From Isoetes taiwanensis (taxonomy: Eukaryota > Streptophyta > Lycopodiopsida > Isoetales > Isoetaceae): a stretch of 64,000 nt of DNA. The position numbers and the translations under genes were made by a program. Shown piece after piece: positions 42,860 to 55,680 of this stretch; positions within the stretch are counted from its first letter, which is position 1, and each line of letters opens with the position of its first letter. The notes under the pieces were generated by a model, which was not told the DNA's origin, did no database searches, and worked only from the letters and a program-made list of their open reading frames with translations. Where the stretch lies: NCBI GenBank assembly GCA_021234155.1, contig JAJEKV010000002.1, forward strand, positions 32,727,645-32,791,644, in the 5' to 3' direction.

Positions 42860-44855
42860 ACAAAAACCTCAAAGATGTCAGGCCTTTTTTCCACGACAAG
42901 CTTATTCTAAATTCTTTAAAGTTTTATTGGGCCACTTAAGCAAATAAGACTCCACAACTTTTTCACGGACACTTTTGTGACATGTCTTTTTGTTGTCCCA
43001 TTTTCTTCCGGGGGAAACCCTTGCCACAATTTGCGACATCAAAATCCAGCCAATCAGACTCTACTTTTAGCGCAGAAGCAGTGAAGGCAAAACAGAAAAA
43101 AAAATCTTTGGAAGTCCCATCATCCCGGATTAGAGCATCGTTTATCTAGAAGCTCGTTTGATGCGAAGTTGGAGCGTTTTGAACTTTGATTTGATCTGGG
43201 AGGCCATGTTTTTATTGTCTAATGAAGGATGAAGGGCTGCCCAAGAATTGCAGAGACCCTCGAATACTGCACTAAGTTGAATTGAATTTTTCTTGCAAAG
43301 AAACTTGTAATTCTTTTTTTGCTTAGGTATGGACTGTGCAGTACATAAAAGCCAGCTTCGGAGGAGCCATAGCCATAGCCATGATGCTTGGCGCTGTTGG
43401 TTCTTCAAACACTGAAATCCAAGCTTCGATTCTTGCTCTGGGCTTTAAAGCTATGTTCTAGTGATCATTCAAGCTGCTAGGTTCAAAAACTTGTAGGATT
43501 CTTGTTTAAAAATCACCCAACAAACTTGTTCTTTCTATGGGTTCTTTTGGAAATCTTCGAGACTCTATTTTGCTTTTGGGTTTAAGATATGCAGCAAAAA
43601 ACCTTCTAAGCATGAAATTATGCCGTAGTAGTCCCAAAACAAATTCTGGTTAAACTATTATATACCATAGAATGTAATCTCTCTGCAAAGATTCTGTGGT
43701 GTGGATCCTTACTAGAGTCCATGTTTTGAGGCAGGTCGTTTGCTGCAGCATGTCTTTGCTCTCTGAAAAATGGTCATTGCAGCAGGTCTATGGAAAATCT
43801 AGATTATAAGACAGATCTTATCTCAATAATACATGTCTTATATTTCAATGGAAAATCATTTTTTTCAGGAGGTGTCTTATGTATGACATGGAGCTGACAT
43901 GGAGCCTAAAAGGGTGTCTTATAAAAATGTGACAGCCATAAAATAAGAGTGTTGTGGAAAAAGGGCCTCATGTGCTAGTTGAAGATATATCAAGTGTTAT
44001 CTCGATGAATGAATCTCATATGCTCAATCGTTTTCTTTATTTAAGAAGAGATTAGAGCTAAGATTGGGTTAATGTTTTCTTTTTGCCATTTACTACTCAT
44101 TATCTTGCATAGACTTTAACTTGAAAGGTGTTCATGTTAATTAGCTTATCGAATGACAAATCCATCGTCAAATCCTCTCTCTTTTTTCCAAAGTTAAACG
44201 TGCCTGTTTCGAAGTATTCAAGTTCTAGTTCCCGTTTTCATGGTGCCATTCTGATTCCAAGTATCTATGCCTCGTAGGGTCGTGACATTTCTTTTTTTAT
44301 CCTATCATGAACCATAAGCTGCTTTAGTAAGCCAAAAAACTCGACATGGCTAGAATTCATAAATTTACGGTTTTCATACTTCTTCATATTGTCAAAGTGT
44401 TTACAAATAATCTTGACATAAAAATAACCTCTTCTTATTAAGCTCTAGATATGTTTTATGTATTAGATAATTTTCTGGCCGAAGAGATTTTGGTTGGTAA
44501 AACTGCTCACAAGCCTCAGCAGAGCAGCAAAAAAATATTACATGTAATAATAAATATAAGATTCAAATTTCCATCAACATGTTCACACGTGCCATCTCCT
44601 AACTGTTTTCTTACTCTACTCCGACAGAAAATATGGAAGTCTAGATGCATTGTGGGAAGATAGCTTTACCCAAAGCTTTAAGTGGTTGTAGAATTTTTCT
44701 TATTGTCGTGCTCTGGTTTTGTCTTTCAAGTATTTTTGTCTTGTGATATTTGTTAGAAATAAGCTTCGATTTTTATTTATTTTTTTCCTTTTTAGTTTTA
44801 AAGGATCCGAAAATGGGAAGAAGCCATGTTATGCACCAATGACGCGGACATTGAG
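42860..44855. other. No gene recognised
   Basis: AT-rich. A frame at 43408-43142 (-) has no known motif. I see no convincing coding exon, hairpin or repeat. Confidence 0.4.
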
Positions 44856-44859
44856 GGTA

Positions 44860-45075
44860 ATACCAGAACAATCCAATATTCTATAACTGCTTGAACCAAA
44901 TTTCTTTATTTTATCCTTTTCTCTTGAAGGCAATAGATGGAATCTGGCTTCATAATAACACGTCATTCTTTTTGGCTTGAAGTAGAGCTTCGCTTCTCCT
45001 TTCAGCAGAGCTTTGAGGCATTGTGAACCCATTGCCATGGCTTAGGCTAGGTGAGGGAGGCGAGTGTTGCCCATA
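44860..45075 (-). mobile_element. LINE family A scrap
   Basis: The minus-strand sequence (gccatggcaatgggttcaca, ggctaggtgagggaggcgag on the plus strand) matches the mid-3' part of the LINE at 26940-28043 and 30401-32166. Too short and decayed to translate. Confidence 0.5.
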
Positions 45076-45249
45076 CTGATCACTTACCCCTAAGACATAC
45101 GTAAACACTCCCAAGAAACTTCCGTCCCGTATGTATACGTACAGATATTGATAAAGAAAAAACCCCTAACTTGCACTCATGCGGTTTATACGTAAAACAT
45201 GGTGAACCCCCTTTGGAAGATATAGGAGAGCTTGACTCAGTTAGGAGTC

Positions 45250-45560
45250 CCCCCAGAGTTGTAGAATGTCGTATATCGGTTGTACGAAACATGCTCAGCC
45301 CAAATGTTACCATCAGATCAACTTGTAAACAGTAATGTTGGGGTCCGCCAAGGATGTCCGCTCTCTCTCTCTCTCTCTCCAACATTGTTTGGTTTGTATA
45401 CTGATCAGCTAGAGGATTGGCTTGTTAAGCGAGGGGGTGGAGAGGCTCAGCTCATGCACCATATTGTCCGGCAGCTCCTCTACGCCAACGATGTGGACCT
45501 CAAATTAAGCTTACACCACGGCTGACATGCAGCAGCATTTAGATGCCTTAATGCTTGGTA
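45250..45560 (+). mobile_element. LINE family A reverse transcriptase fragment with in-frame CT expansion
   Basis: Encodes RLYETCSAQMLPS and GVRQGCPL, then SLSLS from a (CT)n tract, then PTLFGLYTDQLEDWL and RQLLYANDVDL (YAND in place of YADD). The dinucleotide tract lies inside the RQGCPLSATLF motif and keeps the frame. It is head-to-head with the scrap at 44860-45075. Confidence 0.75.
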
Positions 45561-46276
45561 GGTTTATTGTTGCCCATTCTAGGGAAAGGTCCTTTGCAAA
45601 GCGATAACATCCGAAGTGAAGTGGAGTTCCATTGAGCTGAATGAATGAAAATACAATGACCTATAGGGGTACCCACAATGAGGCCTCAACATGAGTGAAT
45701 ATGAGTGAAAAAATCCAACAATGACCTCAGCCACATAACTAGCTCAAAGCATATAACTAGGCCCATGATCCACAAAGTTCCCGACCCAAAACCGCATCCA
45801 AAGCCCGTCAAGTCAGAATTGACCAGATCAAAGCCGCACCTCGGCCCGCAAATATTGACTCCCAACCCCCACCCCATCAAGAAGGGGTAGAAGTGAAAAC
45901 CGCAACCGCAACCACCTTGGAACTGCTGAAAATTGGCTACCACCTCAGTGTCAAGAAAGAGGATCACACCGAACTGCAAAACACAATCATATAGATAGTC
46001 AATGTGAAAAGGTTAGGAGCCCTATGGCCAAGCATGCATCATGCTCAAAAAAGCAAGCAAAGCACAAGAATCTGACGAGAAAAAATAGCAGAATAGAGAA
46101 ATTATAAAGAATCCTCGGAAGCGACATCGCTACGCCGAGAGAGAAAATATATAGATACACTAGGCCCGACCGCGGGGGTCTTCCCCTCAGTGCCCTCTGG
46201 AAGCCACACAGCTACGCCAGGAAGAAAAAATAGGCACATCCAATAGAACTATTTGGAGTCTACCCCAAGTGCTACG

Positions 46277-46399
<123 letters not shown>

Positions 46400-46587
46400 T
46401 AGGACCGACCGCGGCGTTCTGCCCCTAGGTGCCCTCCAGAAGCGACAAGTGCTATGCTGGAAAATTACAGAGGCCACCAGCCACAAAGATAGAAGAGAAG
46501 AATCGATCCAGCCCCCTCTAGATGGAATGAGAAGATTGCAACAGATGTTAAGACGAGCCGACACCAGGTGACTAGAGTCAGAGGAGG

Positions 46588-46805
46588 GAGGGAGGGAAAC
46601 TCTAGAACCAACAGAATTCAGCTCAGAGGAAACGCCGATGAGGAATGCTAGCAGGCAACATGGATATATAGTAGACAGAGCCAAAGAAAGCCTGCGCCAT
46701 AGAAGGCTCAGGCCATAGATAGATCTGACACCCAAAATGGTGTAACGCCAAAACAGGCGTCCCTTTCCCCAGAATGATGGTTCTCTTCTATATAAGAAAA
46801 CCATA
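46588..46805 (+). repeat. Direct repeat of about 205-215 bp, left copy
   Basis: From gaaactctagaaccaac to ccatagcat, nearly identical to 53229-53432 apart from a small indel near 46655. No TG..CA termini and no primer site, so an LTR identity is not supported. Confidence 0.85.
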
Positions 46806-49800
46806 GCATTCTAGGGAAAGGTCCTTTGCAAAGCAATAACATCCGACACAAAGAGGAACCTACCTCCTCCAATCACAGACCGAGACTGCGAGCAAAAACA
46901 AGTAAGATCACTGAGAGTGCAGGCGATTTCTTAGCGGCAGAGATGCAGAAAAGAGACGTCATGGGAAACAACTATGAAACTAAGACCTTCATATGATGAC
47001 GAACTAACTTGGAACTGGCATGACCTGGTAGAGAACGACAAAGAATAATATATGAGGAGCAACAGAAATCATGGGCGTGCCAAGAAGAAACAACTGCAGA
47101 ATGAGATTGGTGAACCCAAAGGGAGATGAGGCGAAACAAGAGGTCAGAAAATTGGAGGTGAAAAAAACTAGCCATCGAATGCAAAACCTAACAAAGGAAT
47201 GGTGAAATGAAGACAGAGACAAATGATACAAACTTCATAAAGATGATGCAAGCCAACCACGATTAACAAACAAGAAAGCCAAAATTATGGGCAAATAGAA
47301 TGCGTAAAATAAGGCACAAAAAACCGAACACAAACCACAAACTACGACCACAACAACGAGCACATGAAAACAAACTGGAGAATCAATGCATCAAACTATA
47401 TGTGCAAGAAAGGGGTATCTCCGCAGAATGCAAGATAGATCACTTAGAAGGCAGGCGACTTCTTAGTGGCATAAATGCAGAAAGAGCCATAATGGGAAAC
47501 AACTGTAAAACTTATGAAATGACTTGGAACTAGTGTGACCTGGTAGGACACGACAAGGACCAAAGGATGTCAAAAATATACGAGGAGCAACCAATACCCT
47601 GGGTGCGCCAAAGGTGAAACCACAGCTGCATGAGATTGATGAACCCAAGGGAACCGAGGCGAGACAGTAGTAAGAACATTGAAGATGAAAAACTAGCCAT
47701 CGACTGCAAAATCCAGCAAGGAATAGTGAAGGGGAGATAGAGGCATGATGATATCAAATTCAAGACGATGCGAACCAACCATGACTTAACAAATAAGATA
47801 ACATTAAGGGACCATAGATAGAGTGGAACAACCGGATGAACAATCCCAAACTGAGTGAACAACTAGGCACCACTAGATAGAAAATACTCAAGAAATGAAA
47901 AAACTTGAGGGAAGGATGGGGCATAGAAACCTGCTATCGAACATGGAAGGGTAAGAGGAACAAGTTCATAGCTCAATGATACAAATGGAACTATAGTGGA
48001 CAAAAGAGAATAATGGACGACATGTACTCAAGGGAACAAACAAATGCAGTGAAAAGAAGCCAATGCACCGAACGAATTGAAGGGGCATATGGCTAAGTGG
48101 TCATCACACCGACAAGGAACCAGCCACATAAAGGAACACAAGATAAGATCTGCAACTAACTATCAGCATCGATGCAACAAGAATTTAACAACTCAACCCA
48201 TACAAATGCAACTGAGATATGGCACGGGAAAGCTATGTATAAATGAGCCAAACAATTCTAGCAAATACTACCAATGTAAAACCCCTGCAAAATGACCAAA
48301 ATGTAAGTGACCCCGCAAACAATACCAATAGACCAACGAGGGGGAAACCTAAGTTCCTAGGCAGAAAAAGGATCACATCTAACTATGCAAGTAAAGCGCA
48401 TTAAAAAGACTAATTGTGATAGAAAATAGAGATGTAATGGACCATAACCATGTCTAAGAGACTTGAAAACTTCGAGAATAACCAAAAGCCACATGGCATG
48501 AACTAACATGTATCACCAATTCATGATGAATGCAGCCAAGGAAAAGTTCATGAGCAAAGAAAATGCCAGAATATCTACACGGAGATGGCGGACAAAGTTT
48601 ACATACAAGGCATTGGAATATCTGACTCAACCGATAACTCGTGCTAACGTACTCATCATATAGGTCAAGTGCCAATATGTCAACAAAAGGAGGCAAATGG
48701 CGGGCGTTGATTAAAGACGAGATACGAGGAACTGCCAAAAATGCAATGAAGCAACTAAATGCAAGACTGACCTGGCTAAAAAACAACATACAAAGTAGTT
48801 AGTTCCTTTTGAACTATGTAGACACCGAGCTGACAACGAACCCCATCAACGTCGACTAGAGATGGCATCACCCCCTCGTAACGTGGAAAAATGCAGGAAA
48901 CCGGACCAGATGTGGAAATACCGAGAAGGCAATCTCACGTTGACCTCATGTATGTGTGTTTCTAAGACTAAAGATCTACGGTGCAAAGGATGCAAAGATA
49001 GAATATCATAGAATACTAAGCAACATACGAGGTATCAAATTGAAGTCACGATATGCTCAAATGGATGCTCGTATCAAAAATGAAAATTTTTGTGCAAAAC
49101 GCTCATATGCAAAGAGCAACTAGGTAAATAGAGTAATGAGCCAAGGTGGTACAAGAGGTCAAAGATTAGACGAAGGAGATAGAACTAAAAAGAGCTGGAT
49201 AAAATGGAGCAAAAAGGGGGTTAAAAGAAAGAACCAAAAATGAACCTAAAGAACTAAATGAGATGCAGACACTAAAAAGCCATAGAGCAAATAGAAACCA
49301 AACACAACTTGAACTAAAAAGCATTAAATGAGAATATGTAGCAAAATAACAGGGGGTTCCAGGGGGATTTGATATAGATATAATTCTTGAAATCATAGAC
49401 CATATCCCTAAAACAATTCAATGGGTTATTATAAAAAAAAACATAGATTTAAGATAAAAAATAGTCACATTAGCTCACTGGTTAGATTGGTTAAAGTAGT
49501 CTTATTAGGACATTGAGTTATTTTGGTAGAAGTTCGAATCCCCGTATTTCATATTCTAAAAGCTTAAGCGAAACCGTATAGAGGCTCGATATACCATCAA
49601 AACCTTAGGCAAACTCGTATTCGACATCTTAAAATCATAGGCGTCCCCAATCATAATTGAGCATAATCGAAACGAGAGGTGTCCAGAGGCTCCAACATAC
49701 AGTCTGGGCCGTCGGATTGACAGATCCGACGACTGTGGTAGTCCAGGGTGCACCTCGTTTAGAATATGTAGCAAAATAACAGGCAAATGCAACTTATGGA

Positions 49801-52800
49801 AGCAAAAAAGACGAAAGGGATAAAAGGGGCTAACCAAGCAGAACACAGGGTTAAGCAAGACTAGAGGAGAAATGCAGGTCACCAGAAAATATGGATATTG
49901 ATTGGAAAGGATGTCGTGCAAAGAGGAAAGTGGCACGTGGAATAAGAGCAAACAAGATGAATTGGAAATAGTAAAACAAAAATGGAATGACAAACATAAT
50001 GGGACAAGTTAGATGAATAGAGCAGGTGGGAGGAAACTGAGAATTGACAAACGGGACAAATGGATTAAAGAATGTGTCGGATGACTAGTAAATGAAACAA
50101 GAAGAGGTGGTGGGTAATGAAGGTCAACACGGAGAGGTGGTGAATGGACAACCACACAAACAATACAAATGAAAGGCTAGGGACATAATGGGGACTAAAG
50201 CTGATGGAGGAAAGAACCAAATAGAATGATAAAAAAAAAAAAAAAAAAAAAACAAATGCAGCAGAAAACAAAGGACAGGGTAAACATGCAAAGGAGTTGA
50301 CGGAAACCAACGAAGTCATAGACTTGACAAAGCACACTTCAATGATTCAAAAATTGGGCATTCCATGCTTCAAAAATAAACCAAACTATAAGCAACGAAA
50401 ACAACAAATAAATGAAAATGACGGTCGCTCTAAGCTAAACATCCACCATGGAAACAAATAGGACCTAGAAAGGAAAGCAAAACTAAAGATGAATTTTAAA
50501 CAAGCAAATAACTACCAAACAAGAATGAATACCACATGCTAGTCCTGCAGACAATGTCCAGGAGAACTTTCTAAGGATGTTCCCGTACCCTGGTGCCTTC
50601 TATGCATAGAGAAAATGAACGATATATGTGCCATCAAATAAATGCTTGTCTTATATCCATAATGAAGACATTGAACCTGCAAATGCTATCCCAAATGCTT
50701 CGAGAAAGTGCATATGCTGCTTTCTACCGATTGAAAACTTATGGTGCAAGGAATGCACTATCAAACATATCCAAAAATTGAGATGGATGGCGCATCTTCA
50801 AAGAGAGATGGTGCAAATCCAGACTATCTAGCTGCACCTGCATATCAGCGGCAATTACAATCAAGAAAAACATTATAATGTTAGTCACATACCATACGAA
50901 TTTGACGCAATGTTAATCACATTATGCATGATGCGACACAAAATCCAAAATTTAGAATTCGTGTTCTAGACGGAGGCAGAAATTTTTGGAAAGACCGGGG
51001 CCGATGCTTAAAGGGGTCAAAAAAACTTATGGAAACTCAAAAGAGGGGCAACTGGCTTCATGAAGTCATTGGGGAAGAAGAAATGAACCACGAAGGAACA
51101 TATATGACCGACTAGACTAATCATACAAAGGGCACGAAGACAAGCCTAAGACGGGAATCACCATAATGGAGAATAAAAAACTCGGAGGAGCCCAAAGCAC
51201 AACCGAGAATTCAAGATAAAACTATATCACACAAATTGTTCAATAAAAGTTGGAGTTCACAACATCAGGTGGACGAATGACAATGTACAAAAAACAACAT
51301 ACTAAAGATCACCGGAGTGGATCAAGTAGTTAATGAACCAAAGGGAGCTATAAAAAAGACAACATTAAGAATGGATCTAATGCGCAGACATATCTGAAGA
51401 CAGAAGAATGCAAAAAATAAAACCAAAAAGACCTAAAAAGGAACCATGCAAAAGCCTAAGGCAAGATATCCCATGTAATCAAAAACATTATCTAGCAAAC
51501 GTATATGGCCGAATATGCATCAAATGTACTGAGTAGAATGTTAGAGACTAAAGAAACTGTACACATGAACTATAAAAAGCCCAAGATAAAGGAATTTAAT
51601 GTGAACATCAAGCGCCAACTATGCGGTGTAGAGAAAGGCAATCAACAAACAACCTAGAACTTTTGAAATTACGCGATGCATAATCATCCAACTCTCAGAG
51701 CTACAAAGGAAATTCAAAGAATGCAGAAACCCAAGGAATGGACTAACTGGGAGAAATATAGAGATGAAATGGATAAGTCTAATCTCTCATAAAATCAATA
51801 AACATTACCGTTGTAGGTCTCGAACCCAAGCCGAACCCTATATGAAACCTGTAGGTTGCGAGCCCCTGCTTCCAAACACGCACATACAACACATTGTCAA
51901 AAATCGGCCAACCATCTGTTTTCATGGCCTAGGGATCTCAGGAAGAGATTTGACAAAACGGGTAAGAGCAATTGCATTATCGATGGAGAACATTCGGGGA
52001 ACAAAAAGTTTGTCACATGTGAATGCAAGAAAAGGAGTTTGTGGCAAATGGTGGGAAGCCGTAATATTCCTGGAGAACACTCGAGGAACATAAAGAAGAT
52101 TCATGGAGAACACAGGAGGAACATAAGGAAGTTTAATGCTGTGAATGCAGGAAAAGAGTTCATGGCAATGGTGGGAATCAAACCTACAATCAGAGGTAGA
52201 AAAGCCACGTAACCCAGCCACAACCTAAGACCATGAATCAACATTAAAAAAGAAAAGACCCTGTATCCCTCGAACGAAAATTACAGTAAACGGCGGCCTG
52301 TGCCATAGACACAAAAATTCATCTTAGGCTTAGCAAACCTGGGTCGGCCATGGAAATTCGTCCTGGGCTAAGACCGACCGCCTAGGGCTGATGATCTCAC
52401 GAAATTGAAGGATTAAAAAAGAAATCGTGGATCCAACCTACCACTGGGTTGAAAAGCACAAACAGATTCCAAAGACAAATTATGGAGACAAGGGCGTGTC
52501 AGAGATATCGGACTTATACTCTTGTAGAGCAAAATCTTTCCAGAAGTTACAAACACATACCAGATCAAGCCCATTCGAAATCGTCCAACCAAAAATCGCT
52601 TCTGAAGCTTTCATGTAGCTTTCCCTTGACCTGCCAAAGAAACCTCAAGAAAACACATACAAGCAATAAGCGGGGAGACGTAAAGGCTGATGCTCCCAAA
52701 GCTCTGCAGAAAAGGGAATTTGATGTTTGACGATCGATTCAAACTTTTGTGAAACAAGCTTGGCTAGAGGATGATGCCACTGATAAAAAAACCTGCCTCT

Positions 52801-53228
52801 ACGCCACCGACTGAAACTTGCTTCTGAGAAGAACCTAGCTGTTGGCAAATGGCCTGGCTACATAAATCGATGTGTCCAACCACACAACTTAGATCTAAAA
52901 TCCTACACACAAATCCAAGAACAGAAAAAGAAGAACAGATTCTAGGACTAAAGACCACCAAATACCAAGCCCATAACATTCGATCCTCTAAAGGAATAAG
53001 ATGATTCAAAGCCACGACAAACAATCCAACAATGCTTTTTAAACCATCAGCGCTTTTTGAAAACTTGAACTATATGCCGGGAAAACCATAACCACACAAA
53101 CTTGATTCATACCTGGCAACGGAAAAGCAAAATTGATTCATAGAGGTAGAGTATTTGGTAGCTGGCAGAAGACTAAGCATGAAATGAAACAAATTGAAAC
53201 TAGTAGAGGCAAAAGAGAATGAATGACA
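46806..53228. other. Purine-rich, apparently non-coding 6.4-kb segment
   Basis: The plus strand is visibly rich in A and G and poor in T over its whole length, and frames on the minus strand are short and hydrophobic as a by-product of T-richness. It contains a degenerate tandem pair of about 540 bp (46900-47280 versus 47450-47800: ggcaggcgaytt, gcatgacctggtag, actagccatcga blocks), and a tRNA-like dispersed element at 49331-49783. A further A-box/B-box-like stretch near 51800-51870 (gtaggtctcgaacccaagcc) may be another tRNA-derived piece. No gene recognised. Confidence 0.5.
49331..49783 (+). mobile_element. Dispersed element with tRNA-like boxes (SINE-like), flanked by a 22-bp direct repeat
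   Basis: A-box-like TAGCTCACTGGTTAG and B-box-like AGTTCGAATCCCC lie in the middle. A short hairpin (gtcggattgacagatccgac) lies near the 3' end. agaatatgtagcaaaataac occurs at both ends (49331 and 49761). Because the same motif starts the related copy at 22165-21700 (minus), the left one belongs to the element, and the right one may be a second partial copy and not a target duplication. Confidence 0.6.
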
Positions 53229-53432
53229 AGAAACTCTAGAACCAACAGAATTCAGCTCAGAGGAAACGCCGATGAGGAAGGCTAGCAGGCATAGTAGACA
53301 GAGCCAAAGAAAGCCTGCGCCATAGAAGGCTCAGGCCATAGATAGATCTGACACCCAAAATGGTGTAACACCAAAACGGGCGTCCCTTTCCCCAGAATGA
53401 TGGTTCTCTTCTATATAAGAAGAGAACCATAG
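53229..53432 (+). repeat. Direct repeat of about 205-215 bp, right copy
   Basis: Right partner of 46588-46805; see that entry. A short extra copy of agaaccat occurs at its end. Confidence 0.85.
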
Positions 53433-53479
53433 CATACTCTTGTGCTTGAAGGTCCAGATATCTGGAGGTGAGAAGTTGA

Positions 53480-54218
53480 TCAAGTGTGGGCTTGAATTTG
53501 TGTGAAGTCCATGGGAAGGAAATGCTTTTTAGATGAGATTTCGGCTATCATAACTTCTTTGTTACAATAGATATCCGTCAACAATTGTCGTCTCATATGA
53601 AAATGCATGTGGGTAACATTTTGTACATTTACCATCCTGCATGCACGGAATATTCGGATATCCAGTACTACATGGCCCACGCACTATATTACGGGTGACC
53701 ACCTCATACAATTCAGGATATGCATCCTTGTCTGGTATTTCAGCACAAATGATTTGATCAATCTCTTTGGCTGTGAAGGGCTTGTCAGCCTCAGTAAGCC
53801 TCTCTTTTGGAACTCAATAACATAAACTTTTGCAATTATGCGGCCGAATATACCACGATTAGTTATCAGATCTACAATCTCCTTTACTTTCATATGGAAT
53901 TTTCTTGCCTCAATCCATCAAGAATGGACATCCTACGTTCAACTTGTATGTCATCACCATCCATGATGTATATTTGTGCAAATTTTGTATGCTCTTGATG
54001 CCTTGTAGTGGCAATAGCGTTCCCATCTTATGGCACATGTGGCCATTGACTCTGAAAGTATAGACCCCACAGATAGCATTTGCCAGCACCTCATCGATTT
54101 TCATGCCCGATGAAGCAAATGAGAATATACTATTATACTTTCTAATGTTCGTGCGAAAGTGATCACCCAAACTATGTGTTCTCATATATAGGTCAAACAA
54201 TGCCTGTGGTGGAATCAA
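53480..54218 (-). pseudogene. Helitron replication protein, N-terminal (helitron_like_N) region
   Basis: The minus strand from 54218 reads GDHFRTNIRKYNSIFSFAS, CGVYTFRVNGHMCHKMGTLLP, IFGRIIAKVYVIEFQKRGLL, then (shifted) ICAEIPDKDAYPELYEVV, RNIVRGPC and CMQDGKCTKCYPHAF. This is the ordered core of the Helitron helicase-like N-terminal domain that precedes the Rep and helicase domains of Helitron transposases. Frameshifts at about 53900 and 53780 break it; Rep catalytic residues and the helicase are absent here. Confidence 0.8.
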
Positions 54219-54308
54219 TGGCAGCTAAATGTTTCCATTTTCACATGCCCGGCATTTCTTCTTAACTGAGAGCTCTGCTATCAAATGCATAGCCCCACAA
54301 TATAAACA

Positions 54309-55680
54309 TCAATAATCCATATTACCAAGGTCAGGAGGAGGAGGTAAATTCCACATCCATGCTATCTTATTGAAACGGCTTTTACCAGTAGGACGTTCTC
54401 TAGGACCAATAGCATTGTCGTAATCCAACCTTTGAGTGGTATGCTTTGCCTTCCTTCTTCGGTCTATGCGCCTTCTCCTTTGACTATTGCTCTCCACTTC
54501 AGGTGTCATATAGGATGGGTTATTCTCTATTGTTGCAGGCAATTCCACATCATTTCCCAATCTTGTATCATCATTACATTGTAACCTCAAGGCTCTACAC
54601 TTGGCCACCCTTATGTGCTGCTTGTGTCTCGTTTTATGAGTATTACTTTCATTTTCAGGTGTCTTATAGGAGGGATTACTCGCTATGATAAGTGGTGTTA
54701 CTCGATAGGAGGTTCCAGTGACTCCTGCTTGACATGATGTGTTAAAGCAGTCAACATTCACGTCCGTAGTTTCCAGCAACATCGCATCATCACCCGTTTG
54801 TTCCTATATTGTGGGTAAAAATTGCACCCTTATATCATTTAGCTCTGATGTGATGAGATGTGAATCCTCTATAGGTGCAGCAGTTCCTGTTACAACGATG
54901 TCATTCAAATGCTGGCATCTTGTCGATAGCTTATCTATTTGACCAGACAGACAATGCATTGGCTCTGGCATAGCTACTTCCTCAACTACTGGTGCATTAG
55001 ATGATTGGCCAACATGAGCTATCTCTGTAGCATTCACATCATATTCCAACCTCAAGGCTTTAGCCTTTGCAGCATGCGTACGTTCCAAACGTCTCTTTCT
55101 ACTAGATCTACTTTCATTCATGGGCGTCATATATGAGGCATTATTGGCCACAACAAGTGGCATTTTTTTTGTAAGATCACCCCATATGTGTCCCTGGTAC
55201 GTGTGCATGTGGGGTCTCCTTAGCTTGCAACAACATCACATGATCACCCGTTTGTTTATGTATCATGGAAAATAATGGAATCCTAATATCATTAACTTCT
55301 GATGTGATAAGACTTGAATCCCCCGTATGTGCAGTAGTTCCTTCCAAGACCATGTCATTCAAATGCTGGCATCTTGTCAATGGCTCATCTACTTGACCAG
55401 ACAGACAATGCATTGTCTCTGTCGGGACTGTCCCTCCAATTGCTGGTGCGTTGGATGATTGACCAACATGAACTATCTCTGTAGCATTCCCATCATATTC
55501 TAGCCTCAGGTCTCTAGCTTTTGCAGCATGCCTAGTGCTAAACGTCTCTTTTGATCAGACCTACTTTCATCCACAGGCGTCATATATGAGGGATTATTGG
55601 CCACATCAGGTGGCATTTTTTGGTGAGATCTCCCCATATGCATTCCTGGTACATGTAACCTTGTATCCGTTTAGATTTTT
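54309..55680 (-). pseudogene. Helitron ORF upstream region with tandem protein repeats
   Basis: Minus-strand frames 54782-54309, 55208-54804 and 55413-55177 repeat a module: NNxSYMTPxxESxSxRRR, then a basic AKAKALRLEYD. Two further modules read MHCLSGQ.D...TRCQHLND and DS.LITSE.NDIR. At DNA level two copies about 451 bp apart (54945 and 55396, gaccagacagacaatgcatt) are clear, and two older copies lie at 54440-54680. Such low-complexity, basic N-terminal segments occur ahead of Helitron helicase-like domains. Here they look amplified. Confidence 0.55.

Noticed and set aside
49473-49543. A genuine tRNA gene
   Set aside because: A- and B-box-like motifs are present but no cloverleaf, acceptor stem or anticodon loop can be folded.
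46588-53432. The 200-bp direct repeats as LTRs
   Set aside because: No TG..CA ends, no primer-binding site, no polypurine tract and no gag or pol between them.
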